DNA of 46,783 nucleotides from Caldilineales bacterium. GTDB lineage: Bacteria; Chloroflexota; Anaerolineae; J102. Made by a program: the position numbers and the translations under genes. The notes below the pieces were generated by a model, which was given only the letters and a program-made list of their open reading frames with translations, searched no databases and was not told the DNA's origin. The DNA lies in NCBI GenBank assembly GCA_024102915.1, contig JAGFJG010000020.1:1-46783 (forward strand). The letters run 5' to 3'. This document shows, piece after piece, positions 7,701-15,194 of this stretch (positions within the stretch are counted from its first letter, which is position 1; each line of letters opens with the position of its first letter).

Positions 7701-9902
7701 GTCATCGCCCACGATCGTCACCAACCGGTTGTCGGATGCCGTCTCTTTCACGAATGGATCGACCACGGCCAGCAAGGGCGGGATATAATTCTTTCGATTG
7801 GTCTGCTTGTAGTTCAGATAATCGAAAGTGCCGTCGCCGACCAGCAGTACATAGGCGGGGGCTGGCGCCTGCCATTCGTTGTAAGCATAGGCCAGGAAAT
7901 CTCGAATCGCCTCCGGCGACGGGCTGCCATCGCCAAATTCGTCATACAGGTCTTGCACATCGATCAGGACGACATTGTATCCCTGGTTGAGCCGGTAATT
8001 CGCCAGCGGTTGGACTGCCGCCATGAATTCGGCGGGGCTGATGATGAGATAATCCGCCTGGTTCGCCGGAGTGCGATAATGGCTGGCGACGTCGGCTTCG
8101 ATGCTCACGGGATGTTTTCGCCGGGATTCGCTCTGCACGAGATATGCATCCTGAGCAACGCCGTCGGCGCTGAAACGGACGGCCCCGGGCGCTGCGATTG
8201 TATCGAGATTCAACAGGAGCACCGGCGCAGCGGGGTCGGAGACATCATAAGCCTCGATATTGGTGAGCGTAAACCCCGCCACCTGAAACAACTTCCGCCC
8301 GGATGACGATTGCGCAAAGGCAAGTTGATCGTCAATCGCTACGAGACTGCGATCATAGGCCAGCTCGAACCAGTTCAAATACCCCACGTCGGTGCTGGCC
8401 CCGGTATCGTCCGGGGCGAAAAACTTCACTTCATTCGTGCCATTGCTCAGCAAGTCGGTACTGAAGGCGTAGCTCGTTTGTAATTGCGCCTGTGCATCCC
8501 ACGAGCCTGTCCCCACCTGCGTGCTATTGACAGAGAAGTGCAGCCGGTGATCAGGATCGGCATTGTAGTAGCTGGTAAAACCCCTGACCGCTACCGTCAA
8601 TTCGGCCCCTGCACCGGGCACGACGTTCGACACCGGGACATCGTAGATCAGTGTATCGATGGGGCTGCGGCCGCCCACGCTGTATCGCTCCCAATACCAG
8701 CGATCGGCGTCGCCGCTGGCTGGCAACTGGCTGATATACGTGGTGTTTTCTTCGGCGTGATAAACGGCGCGATAGCTGCCGACCGGGTCGCCGCCAAGGC
8801 CGGGGTCGGCATCTTCTGCGGCCATGCGCAGGCCATTGCTGCCGCCCCACGACAGCCAGTACACACGCTGGCGACTATATTTGCTATCGGAATGCTGGCC
8901 GTAAAATCGAATCGAATCCCCCGGATCAAAGCTGCCGTCCTCTTCGCCCACCACCATGATAGCGCTTTCGACGCCCTGACTTCGCAGGCGAAACGTGCGA
9001 GGCTTAATCTTCGACAAGTTCACCCCGGTCGCCGCTACATCGTCATACGAGATGGCATAGATGCCATCTTCCTCGACCCTCACCCGTAAAAGCTGGGTGT
9101 TGGTTTGTTCGGGCGCCTGCGGGATTTGCCCGGCGGCATGGGCGCGCAAGTTTTGCGCCTGTTCGTAATTGATGAAGGTGCGGCGGAATGTCTCCTCGAA
9201 ATAGGGATCGGGGCGGGTGTCACCTTGCTGGCTGCCGGCATCCGGCGATTCAAAACTCAATTCCACGCGCAATCGCCGATGCAATTGCACCGCCTGATCG
9301 CCAATCAATTCAAATGGCTGGAAGGTGACCCGCACGAATCGCTGATCCCGCAGGTATCCGATCTCACCCAAAACTGCGGGACTGTACGCTGCCTGGGCGG
9401 AGACCTCGGCGTCGGAAAAAACGAATTCTTGTGTGGTGCCGGTGTAGGCATCGATCAGCGAATTTGTCTGGGCCAGGGCATCCTCTTCATCCTGGAATTG
9501 GGCGCTGAGTTCGGGAGTTTCCAGCGGGTTGGGTTCAAGTTGAACGCCGGTCTCTTGCCTTCCAAGCTCGTCCGCCACAATACGCAGGCTCACTTCGCCC
9601 TGCGCCGGGATGGCGATCAGCGCCGACTTCACCGGCAACCGCACCTGCCCAGGCAGCCCGCTGTGATCCTCGCTCAACCCCTGGGCGGATACCCGCACGT
9701 ATCCCTCTCCCGCCGGGCTGGGGATGACTTCGAAGTCGGGGATATTCAGTTCCAGCGCCAATCCTCTCTCATCCATTTCCACAATCGCCAATCCCGGCGC
9801 TGGCCCCACAGCCGAACTGCCGGATATCGAGGGCAGCAGGCCCAGTAACACGATCAGGGGCAGCCAGACAAAGCGAAACATGGAGAGGGGTTTGAATTGC
9901 AT
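4788..9902 (-). CDS. Giant secreted gingipain-type (C25) cysteine peptidase with PPC domain and beta-propeller
   Basis: This 1704-residue protein starts with a signal peptide (residues about 8-33, 'FVWLPLIVLLGLLPSISG'). Residues 35-600 hold beta-rich N-terminal segments like C25 pro/profragment regions. The peptidase domain spans about 615-970: His843 in 'NYTGHGQ' and Cys877 in 'LSMTCLDG' are 34 residues apart, close to the gingipain His/Cys spacing. Then come CARDB/DUF11-like Ig modules (970-1210), a pre-peptidase C-terminal (PPC) domain starting 'DASEPNDT' (about 1227-1345), a Thr-Pro linker (1362-1404) and a YVTN-type beta-propeller to the C-terminus. It has no sortase or Por sorting signal, so it is probably released or wall-attached. 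It may degrade extracellular protein. It is followed at once by the redoxin-like gene. Confidence 0.93.
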   Translation of the reverse strand: MQFKPLSMFRFVWLPLIVLLGLLPSISGSSAVGPAPGLAIVEMDERGLALELNIPDFEVIPSPAGEGYVRVSAQGLSEDHSGLPGQVRLPVKSALIAIPAQGEVSLRIVADELGRQETGVQLEPNPLETPELSAQFQDEEDALAQTNSLIDAYTGTTQEFVFSDAEVSAQAAYSPAVLGEIGYLRDQRFVRVTFQPFELIGDQAVQLHRRLRVELSFESPDAGSQQGDTRPDPYFEETFRRTFINYEQAQNLRAHAAGQIPQAPEQTNTQLLRVRVEEDGIYAISYDDVAATGVNLSKIKPRTFRLRSQGVESAIMVVGEEDGSFDPGDSIRFYGQHSDSKYSRQRVYWLSWGGSNGLRMAAEDADPGLGGDPVGSYRAVYHAEENTTYISQLPASGDADRWYWERYSVGGRSPIDTLIYDVPVSNVVPGAGAELTVAVRGFTSYYNADPDHRLHFSVNSTQVGTGSWDAQAQLQTSYAFSTDLLSNGTNEVKFFAPDDTGASTDVGYLNWFELAYDRSLVAIDDQLAFAQSSSGRKLFQVAGFTLTNIEAYDVSDPAAPVLLLNLDTIAAPGAVRFSADGVAQDAYLVQSESRRKHPVSIEADVASHYRTPANQADYLIISPAEFMAAVQPLANYRLNQGYNVVLIDVQDLYDEFGDGSPSPEAIRDFLAYAYNEWQAPAPAYVLLVGDGTFDYLNYKQTNRKNYIPPLLAVVDPFVKETASDNRLVTIVGDDNVPDMFVGRFPANSAAEVTTLVNKTVAYETTPWPGDWKIHNLFVADNADTAGNFAALSNEVADNLLPGTYDTLKQKIYLGVNYSSKIEAENDILSAFNYGAFVTNYTGHGQVTFWASEFIFTTERAASLTNGGRLPVHLSMTCLDGRFHEVASDSVAETLVRNPNGGAAATWASTGLGVAHGHDHLHRGFYTALFEGGTKTLGELTQAGRLELYTGDVLGVYHDLIDTFALLGDPALHIGPGGADLSIELQEAPTDGLAAGQPVVLRLRLRNAGPMPAPGVVVQATLPPLQNLSATSDSGPVTIRPGNPNEFELGGLDAGESVELRIEGTMPSTLSETSWQIWAHVQAPQDTNLDNNSLPPLTVQAAAADLSLNLSLNANHPFAMTEQYQFMVDYANFASGLATGVVITVPLPSGLQNLAWTATDPGVSLLPGDPYRFAVPDLTGDANGTITITGMGATGPVDTIVSASAGTTWVDSNLSNNRTAPVPFVVVAPDASEPNDTRGQARPLPVPGRLSHLSYSQRGDQDWFVFQAEAGTRYQFYTDNLSSGGDTLLILYDDQGIEIARNNDVGAGAKWSALTFEPTQSGANYLMVTHPSAKGAVFIYDLVASRGFNVYLPTMLRSWVQPKPSATPTPTPTITLTPTPSPTTVHTATPTPTITPTPTATPPAAVCLPKPYAEFPTDGAPRPLIAVESRVIAGITDRDAIAILDSKPPDLIGALASGGHTPSGLATWGTYYYVSHRDDDSVSIFEAASDNLIKRFNVDDQPIGLAVAPTGQIYVANSTSNTVSVHHALTGARERTVTFPGTPTRVLADDLRVWVTRQSGGSGLVGLAGGGSVVIPVIGVPEGAVNMTRDPISGSVYVAHPGLKKIYVIDPLRFQVINTFNLSVSPRGMAVNSALGQLYVMDSVGDRLLVLDLATGVQLGTIPVGDQTPVDGGQGLVYLDGYLYVANDAAQSISVYETSYCLGTN

Positions 9903-9964
9903 TGAGAAAACTTAGGCCAGTTGCGAAAATATATTTGTTGTGCGGCCTTTCAACAGAGTCCGTC

Positions 9965-9993
9965 TTGGTTCACCCGCACACAGGCGGTATAAT
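9965..9993 (+). promoter_or_regulatory. Orphan plus-strand promoter
   Basis: TTGGTT (9965-9970), a 17-nt spacer and a perfect TATAAT (9988-9993). Transcription would begin near 9999-10001, where an ATG opens a 13-codon frame. No full gene follows before 10645, so it may drive a small RNA, a short peptide, or a long leader to the TPR membrane protein gene. Confidence 0.45.
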
Positions 9994-10072
9994 GGCGCAT
10001 GCGCGCACCAAGGCGGTCTGCTAGATTGACCGGGCGCTGACATCATTGTATCGCGTCAGAACCTGAATGAAC

Positions 10073-10088
10073 CTGACAATTTTGTCAG
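10073..10088. promoter_or_regulatory. Perfect palindrome CTGACAA-TT-TTGTCAG
   Basis: Seven-bp arms with a 2-nt centre, a common form for a dimeric repressor site. It lies about 75 nt downstream of the orphan promoter and about 235 nt past the end of the alpha/beta-barrel gene. No regulator gene is adjacent. Confidence 0.35.
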
Positions 10089-10317
10089 ATTCCGCTCTCA
10101 GTCCACAATACATCGCGCTCTCTTCCCCCACCAAAACAAAGCCAGATCGATTTTCTCGTGGGGAATGAGGGCGGAGAAGAAAATTCGTATTTGTACGCAC
10201 CCGGTCGAATCACTTCATCGATCGAATAAGGTGGACGATAGGACGAACGAGTTCCGTCGATGTGCACCTTTGCGTCCGAACATTGTCATCGAAAGTTTTT
10301 GAAGAAAACTACGTGCG

Positions 10318-10623
10318 TCAATAAAAACTGCCGCCATCCGCACGTATCACCCGCTCGCCATAATTCTCGATAAAACCAAGCAACTCCCGTTTCAATTCCG
10401 ACCATTGGCGTGACCTGAGCGCCTTGCGCAGAGTCGCCTCGTCCTCCACATCCAGCACAGCCATGATCTGCGGCACACGCCCGTATGCGGTGTAATACAC
10501 ATCCGCAGGCGGCAAACCAATCTCAACCAGGCCCGGCGCCAGACGATCGTTGACATACTCGGAATATTCCTGCTCGCGGCCTGGCCGAATATCCCAGGTC
10601 ATAATCATTTGCAGACGGGGCAT
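10318..10623 (-). CDS. Small dimeric alpha/beta-barrel (NIPSNAP/ABM-like) protein
   Basis: A 101-residue soluble protein whose pattern, 'RLQMIMTWDIRPGREQEYSEYVND' then 'ADVYYTAYGRVPQIMAVLDVEDEATLRKAL' and a final 'FIENYGERVIRADGG', matches the ferredoxin-like dimeric alpha/beta-barrel superfamily (a beta strand ending in PG, a long helix, then 'YG..p.i..v.dved'). Members include NIPSNAP-type and antibiotic monooxygenase-like proteins, so no substrate can be named. The ATG at 10623 starts at the domain edge; the frame extends upstream to 10674 but that part has no family features. It is divergent from the TPR membrane protein. Confidence 0.6.
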   Translation of the reverse strand: MPRLQMIMTWDIRPGREQEYSEYVNDRLAPGLVEIGLPPADVYYTAYGRVPQIMAVLDVEDEATLRKALRSRQWSELKRELLGFIENYGERVIRADGGSFY

Positions 10624-10644
10624 GTGATTATCTTCAATCCTTCC

Positions 10645-12723
10645 ATGAACATGATTTCCAATCGGTTCCAGCATACCAGATGGCTACGGCGGACGCAAAG
10701 AAAAATACCGCTTGCGCCTGTGAAGGCTGATGCGCAGGCCGGGCAGCCAGGACGACATGTCAGCGGCATCGCCCGGTCGTGGACTCTCACCCTCGTCTTC
10801 CTGCTGGCGATGGCTGTCACCCTCTTCTCCGGCCCGGCGGCACTGGCGCAACAGGACTATCCTGGCGGCTACACCCTGATGCCATTGAATCCCGGCCCCA
10901 TCCAGTTGCTCTCGATGACGCTGGATGCCAGCGTGCGGGACGATGGCGAACAGGCCTGGGTGGACACACAGGCGGTTTACCGGGTGCACAATCGTGATCT
11001 GGGACAGCCGCAGAAATTGACCCTGGCCTTGCCGGGTTATGCAGTGGACGAGCCTTTGCCCGATGGAATTGCGTTGAAAGCAGGGCGGAAGGACATCACC
11101 TACGGCGCCGCGCAAACGCAATGGTGGCTGGCGGATGTCATACTCGAACCGGATGAGCGTCTGAATCTGGTGCTCACTTATAGTGCGCCATTGGGCAGCC
11201 AGCCTTTCGTCACCTTCCGCTTTCCCCTGAAACTCATGGCCGATAACTGGCCGGGCGCGCTCGAAAGCGCTCGGGTGACCCTCACCTTCGAGCAACCGCC
11301 CAATCCGCAATCCTGGCTCACCCTCACGCCAGAGGACTACAAATTAACCGCCGAGGGCATCACCTGGTCATTCGATGCAAAAGACCCGTCGGCAGATCTG
11401 AACTATGAATTCATGCGGCCCGCGCTCTGGTCGCAACTTCATGAAGCGCGCCGGGCCACGACCAGCGAGCAGGCCGGGGTCGCCGAATACCTGGCTTTGG
11501 GCGACATCTACGTGGACCTGGCGACGAACACGGGCGACCCGGCCCTGTTCGAGCGCTATTTTCCCCTGGCGGTCGCCACTTACAGCCGGGCTCAAGAATT
11601 CGCCCCCGACAACCCCGACGCTTATCTGGCCCTGGCCAACCTGTACCGGGCGCGGGCTGAACAGACCGACCCGGATGACTCTGTGTACATTTCGTTGGCC
11701 GCTAACGAGCTGGCGGGAGCGCTCACCCATGGCGCCAATGACCCGGCCATCGCCGAACAGGCCGCGCAGGATTACGCGCTGTTGCTGGCGCGGGCGCGCC
11801 TCGAAGGGCAATTTGATACCGCACGAGCCTATCTCGATCAGATCGATGAATTCGCCGCCCAAAACGCGCAATTGGCCGAGAATCCGATCCTGGCTGAAGA
11901 ACGGCAACGCCTGGCCATCGATTGGGCCACCACCGTTCTGCGCGACCGGGGGCCTGCCCCGGCGCGCGCTGTGTTGGCCGAAGGATTTGGCGATGCGGTC
12001 AACGCACCTCCGGGCGGCCGGTTTACGCGCCTGAATTCCCTGCACGTCCAAACAGATACGAAGCCGGGCAGGCGAGAATTCGAAATCATCGCCTCAGCGA
12101 GGGAGGATGACACTGCCCTGGTGGACGAATTGTTTGCCGCCCTGCAATTAGCCGGCGCCGCCGAAGTCACGCGTGAGGGGAGCGAACCATCCGCCATTCG
12201 CGTGGCTTTTGATTTTGCAGACTCCGCCGATTTGCAGGCGCGGCTGGCGGCCCTGAGTGCGGCCATTCCCCCAGAGCCGGAATGGGCATTGCTGCGTTCC
12301 ATCCTGAGGCCACGCCCAATTGAATGGCTGTCTGATGACGAGGGTTGGCGCAAACTGGCGCGCTACAACGAAAGCGTCAATTTGCTGCCCGTGTTGACCA
12401 CGCTGGGCGAAGAAGCCCAGGCTCTCGAAGCTGCCACCGGAACCCTCGACCCGGACGATCCGCTCGACGCCCTGATCGGGGAAGTGTGGAAAGCCGAGGC
12501 TGAAGTGTGGAGACGGTTTTCCGACAACAATCGCGCTTACTACACGCTGACGATGTATCCTTCGCCCGGAGCGCCGGTGGTGCGAAACTGGTCGTTGGAT
12601 ACCGGCGAGCAGGTGCAGATGGGCGGCCAGTCGACGCAGTACAACCTGATTCCGTATGTGCTGGCGGCCCTTGGCATCTATCTGGTGTTGATGCTGATCA
12701 GCCTGTGGCTATGGCGGCGCTAA
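10645..12723 (+). CDS. Exported TPR-repeat protein with C-terminal membrane anchor
   Basis: A protein of about 692 residues. After an arginine-rich N-terminal stretch comes a signal segment 'WTLTLVFLLAMAVTLFSGPAALA', a beta-rich region (about 60-270) and a helical TPR-like region ('EYLALGDIYVDLATNT', 'FAPDNPDAYLALANLYRARAEQ'). The end is a single TM helix, 'LIPYVLAALGIYLVLMLISLWLWRR', so most of the protein lies outside the membrane. The start is uncertain: ATGs at 10645 and 10651 and a GTG at 10720 are possible, none has a Shine-Dalgarno sequence, and the GTG gives a more normal signal-peptide length. The transglutaminase gene follows 93 nt downstream. The pair probably works together at the cell surface (inference). 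No close family is recognised. Confidence 0.75.
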   Translation: MNMISNRFQHTRWLRRTQRKIPLAPVKADAQAGQPGRHVSGIARSWTLTLVFLLAMAVTLFSGPAALAQQDYPGGYTLMPLNPGPIQLLSMTLDASVRDDGEQAWVDTQAVYRVHNRDLGQPQKLTLALPGYAVDEPLPDGIALKAGRKDITYGAAQTQWWLADVILEPDERLNLVLTYSAPLGSQPFVTFRFPLKLMADNWPGALESARVTLTFEQPPNPQSWLTLTPEDYKLTAEGITWSFDAKDPSADLNYEFMRPALWSQLHEARRATTSEQAGVAEYLALGDIYVDLATNTGDPALFERYFPLAVATYSRAQEFAPDNPDAYLALANLYRARAEQTDPDDSVYISLAANELAGALTHGANDPAIAEQAAQDYALLLARARLEGQFDTARAYLDQIDEFAAQNAQLAENPILAEERQRLAIDWATTVLRDRGPAPARAVLAEGFGDAVNAPPGGRFTRLNSLHVQTDTKPGRREFEIIASAREDDTALVDELFAALQLAGAAEVTREGSEPSAIRVAFDFADSADLQARLAALSAAIPPEPEWALLRSILRPRPIEWLSDDEGWRKLARYNESVNLLPVLTTLGEEAQALEAATGTLDPDDPLDALIGEVWKAEAEVWRRFSDNNRAYYTLTMYPSPGAPVVRNWSLDTGEQVQMGGQSTQYNLIPYVLAALGIYLVLMLISLWLWRR

Positions 12724-12816
12724 GTTTGTGCCGGACATCGGCTCACATCAGATTCTCAGGATCGCCTCGTAATGCCGACCACCGAAAGAGCATGGCGAAG
12801 CGAGTAGCATCGTAGC

Positions 12817-15165
12817 ATGAGCAGCATCACCGCCCCGGTCGCCGGTTCTCTGACGCCACGCCAAAGCCGCCGTCGCCGCACCCGGTTCTGGGTGGATTTC
12901 TTCCTCGTCCTCGTTATGGTGGTGACGATGGCCTGGTCGTTGCAGGCCGCACGCTGGACGGCGGGGCTGGAACGACTGCTGCCGGTGGTGCTGGTGGCAG
13001 TGGTTGCCGGGACGCTCGTCGCCCGCAGTGAATTGGGGCGAGGCTTCGCTACTATCTATAGCGTAGTCGTTGGCACGGCGGTGGTGCTCTACAGCAGTTC
13101 GGTGCTGGCCTCTACGGAATTATCCAGCCAGGAACGCGTCTATCATGTGCTCGAACGTGTTTATCTCTGGGTTTATCAGGCGCTCACCGACCAGCCGGTG
13201 CAGGACAATCTCGTCTTTGTGCTGCTATTGGCGATCCTCATGTGGGTGATCGCATACAGCGCCGCCTGGACGTATTTTCGTGATGGCCGCAAGTGGCAGG
13301 CGGTATTGCCGATCGGCATCGCCATGCTGGTCAATCTCTATTATGCGCCGTCGAGTTTGCGAGTTTATTTCATCGTCTATTTGCTGTGCGCCATCCTTCT
13401 GCTGGTGCGAGCGACGCTGACGGAACGTGAACGCGAGTGGAGCCGCACGCGGGTGCAGTTCCCTCTCGACATCAGCTTTGATTTCACGCGCGATGCCCTG
13501 ATTTTCGCCGTTTTCGTCATCTTCGTCTCCTGGGTATTGCCCTCGGCGGCCAGCGGCGGCCAGACCACATCTTTGCTCGCGCCGTTGGAACAACCCTGGC
13601 AACAATTTCAGCGGGAATGGTCACGGCTTTTCAGCACGATCAGCTATGGCCGGGCGGTGGGCACGCCGGTTTTCAGCACCAGCCTGAGCCTGGGCGGGCC
13701 GAGGGATGTGACCGATGCGCCGGTAATGGATGTGAGGACGCCGCTCAATCGCTATTACCGGGCGGTGGTCGTGGATGAATACAACTCCGCCGGTTGGACG
13801 CTCAGCCAATCCATGGGCATTCATCTGGAAGAAGTCGATACCGTCATTCCGCCGAATTGGGCGGCCCGCACCGAGATATCGCAGACGGTGACCACTTATC
13901 AAAGCGGGAACGTGCTGGTCGGCGCGCCGCTGCCGGTGTGGCCGATGATCCAGGCCGATGCTCGCGTTCTGCCCTATAGTGATTCCGAGGACGAGAAGGA
14001 TGATTCGCAGCCGCTGGAAGCGGAACTGGCCATGATCGTGTCACGGGATTCGCTGAGCGAGGGGGACAGTTATACGGTCATCAGTTCAATCGCATCCCCC
14101 AGCGTGATCGACCTGCAAAACGACAGCACCGATTATCCCGATTTTATCCAAGAGCGCTATCTGCAATTGCCGGACACGATCCCGCAGCGGGTTTTCGATC
14201 TGGCCGAGGAGGTGACGGCCGGTCGGGATAACCCATACGACATCGCCCGTCAACTCGAATCTTTCCTGCGCGGCTATGCCTACGACGACCAGATCCCCGG
14301 CCCCGCGCCCGGCCAGGATGCGGTGGATTACTTTCTGTTCGAGGAGCTTCGGGGCTATTGCAATTATTATGCCAGCAGCATGGCGGTGATGTTACGGCAC
14401 CTGGGCATTCCCGCCCGGCTGGCGATTGGCTATGCCACCGGCGAATATCTGCCCGATGCCGACGTGTATCGCGTGCGGGAAAATGATTCGCACACCTGGG
14501 TGGAAGTCTACTTCCCCACTTACGGCTGGATCGAATTCGAGCCGACCGCCTCGGAGCCGCTGATTGTGCGTCCTTCGGGCAGCAGCGCCGAAAACGAAGG
14601 CCAGCCGTTGAGCGGATTTCTGCCGGAGCAAAACAGCCCGGAAAGCGATGCGGATACGCTCTTTTCCGAACAAGGTCCCGGCGACCTGCCCGATCTGCCG
14701 GAACCCGAATCCTCGACCCTGCCGCAAACGGGTGGAGCGCTGCTGCTCGTCCTGTCGGCAGTCGGCATCATCGCCCTGGTCATCTGGAGCACACGACAAT
14801 TTCGTCGGCCCTCCTCGACCAAACGCCCGGTTTTCCGCACGGTTCCCCAGGGCTTTGCCGTACGTCTGTGGGAAAAGCTGATGGTGTGGGTGCGGCGTTT
14901 CGGCCTGAGCGAGGACCCCAGTCTCACGCCTCTGGAACAGGCTGGCGCCCTGATGACGCTGACCCCCGACGCCGCCGACGGCATTGGGGCGATTGCCGAT
15001 CTCTATGTACGCGACCGATACAGCCCGTACGAGATCAGCACGGACGAGGCCAGCGACGCGCAGCTTTCCTGGCTAAACCTGCGCCCGGTGTTATGGCGCT
15101 ATTGGATGCAGCAGCGCTCCCGGCTGCCCAGCGGTTTTCGCCGGGCGATTTTCCGGTCAGACTGA
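12817..15165 (+). CDS. TgpA-type membrane transglutaminase-like protein
   Basis: A 782-residue membrane enzyme. Residues about 25-240 hold a cluster of TM helices (DUF3488/TgpA N-terminal region), followed by an extracytoplasmic transglutaminase-like core with Cys515 in 'ELRGYCNYYASSMAVML', His559 in 'ENDSHTWVEVYF' and an acidic third residue, Glu575, in 'GWIEFEPT'. The third position is Asp in Pseudomonas TgpA; Glu occurs in many Gram-positive relatives. A Pro/Ser-rich linker, a single TM ('LLVLSAVGIIALVIW', about 645-660) and a cytosolic DUF4129-like tail ('TPLEQAGALM...LYVRDRYS') follow. These proteins usually sit with MoxR and DUF58 genes; those are absent here and a TPR membrane protein takes the place. 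It may cross-link or cleave surface proteins (inference). Confidence 0.92.
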   Translation: MSSITAPVAGSLTPRQSRRRRTRFWVDFFLVLVMVVTMAWSLQAARWTAGLERLLPVVLVAVVAGTLVARSELGRGFATIYSVVVGTAVVLYSSSVLASTELSSQERVYHVLERVYLWVYQALTDQPVQDNLVFVLLLAILMWVIAYSAAWTYFRDGRKWQAVLPIGIAMLVNLYYAPSSLRVYFIVYLLCAILLLVRATLTEREREWSRTRVQFPLDISFDFTRDALIFAVFVIFVSWVLPSAASGGQTTSLLAPLEQPWQQFQREWSRLFSTISYGRAVGTPVFSTSLSLGGPRDVTDAPVMDVRTPLNRYYRAVVVDEYNSAGWTLSQSMGIHLEEVDTVIPPNWAARTEISQTVTTYQSGNVLVGAPLPVWPMIQADARVLPYSDSEDEKDDSQPLEAELAMIVSRDSLSEGDSYTVISSIASPSVIDLQNDSTDYPDFIQERYLQLPDTIPQRVFDLAEEVTAGRDNPYDIARQLESFLRGYAYDDQIPGPAPGQDAVDYFLFEELRGYCNYYASSMAVMLRHLGIPARLAIGYATGEYLPDADVYRVRENDSHTWVEVYFPTYGWIEFEPTASEPLIVRPSGSSAENEGQPLSGFLPEQNSPESDADTLFSEQGPGDLPDLPEPESSTLPQTGGALLLVLSAVGIIALVIWSTRQFRRPSSTKRPVFRTVPQGFAVRLWEKLMVWVRRFGLSEDPSLTPLEQAGALMTLTPDAADGIGAIADLYVRDRYSPYEISTDEASDAQLSWLNLRPVLWRYWMQQRSRLPSGFRRAIFRSD

Positions 15166-15191
15166 GGTAGCAGGTAGCAGACGGCAGGTGG
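15164..15191. repeat. Heptamer repeat (CAGGTAG-like, 4 units) at the end of the transglutaminase gene
   Basis: GAGGTAG, CAGGTAG, CAGACGG and CAGGTGG in perfect 7-nt phase, beginning in the stop codon of the transglutaminase gene and filling the 29-bp gap to the convergent M16 peptidase stop. Confidence 0.75.
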
Positions 15192-15194
15192 GGG

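Larger units (their letters stand above)
9903..10317. other. 415-bp non-coding gap with promoter and palindrome
   Basis: No convincing gene. It contains a possible minus-strand promoter for the C25 gene (TTGAAA at 9948-9953, TATTTT at 9926-9931, 16-nt spacer), a plus-strand TTGGTT-17-TATAAT promoter with no long reading frame behind it, and a perfect palindrome at 10073-10088. A 60-residue minus-strand frame at 10085-10267 has no family look and is not called. Confidence 0.5.

Noticed and set aside
6666..8306. Plus-strand frame of 546 residues, and 5106-6146 of 346 residues, inside the C25 peptidase region
   Set aside because: Both are antisense to a gene with a signal peptide, catalytic residues and clear domains. 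They have no family look and arise from the GC-rich third codon positions.
10085..10267. 60-residue minus-strand frame in the 9903-10317 gap
   Set aside because: No SD, no promoter and no family resemblance.
14527..14541. Loss of the third catalytic residue in the transglutaminase
   Set aside because: Glu575 in place of Asp is common in Gram-positive relatives and keeps the acidic function.
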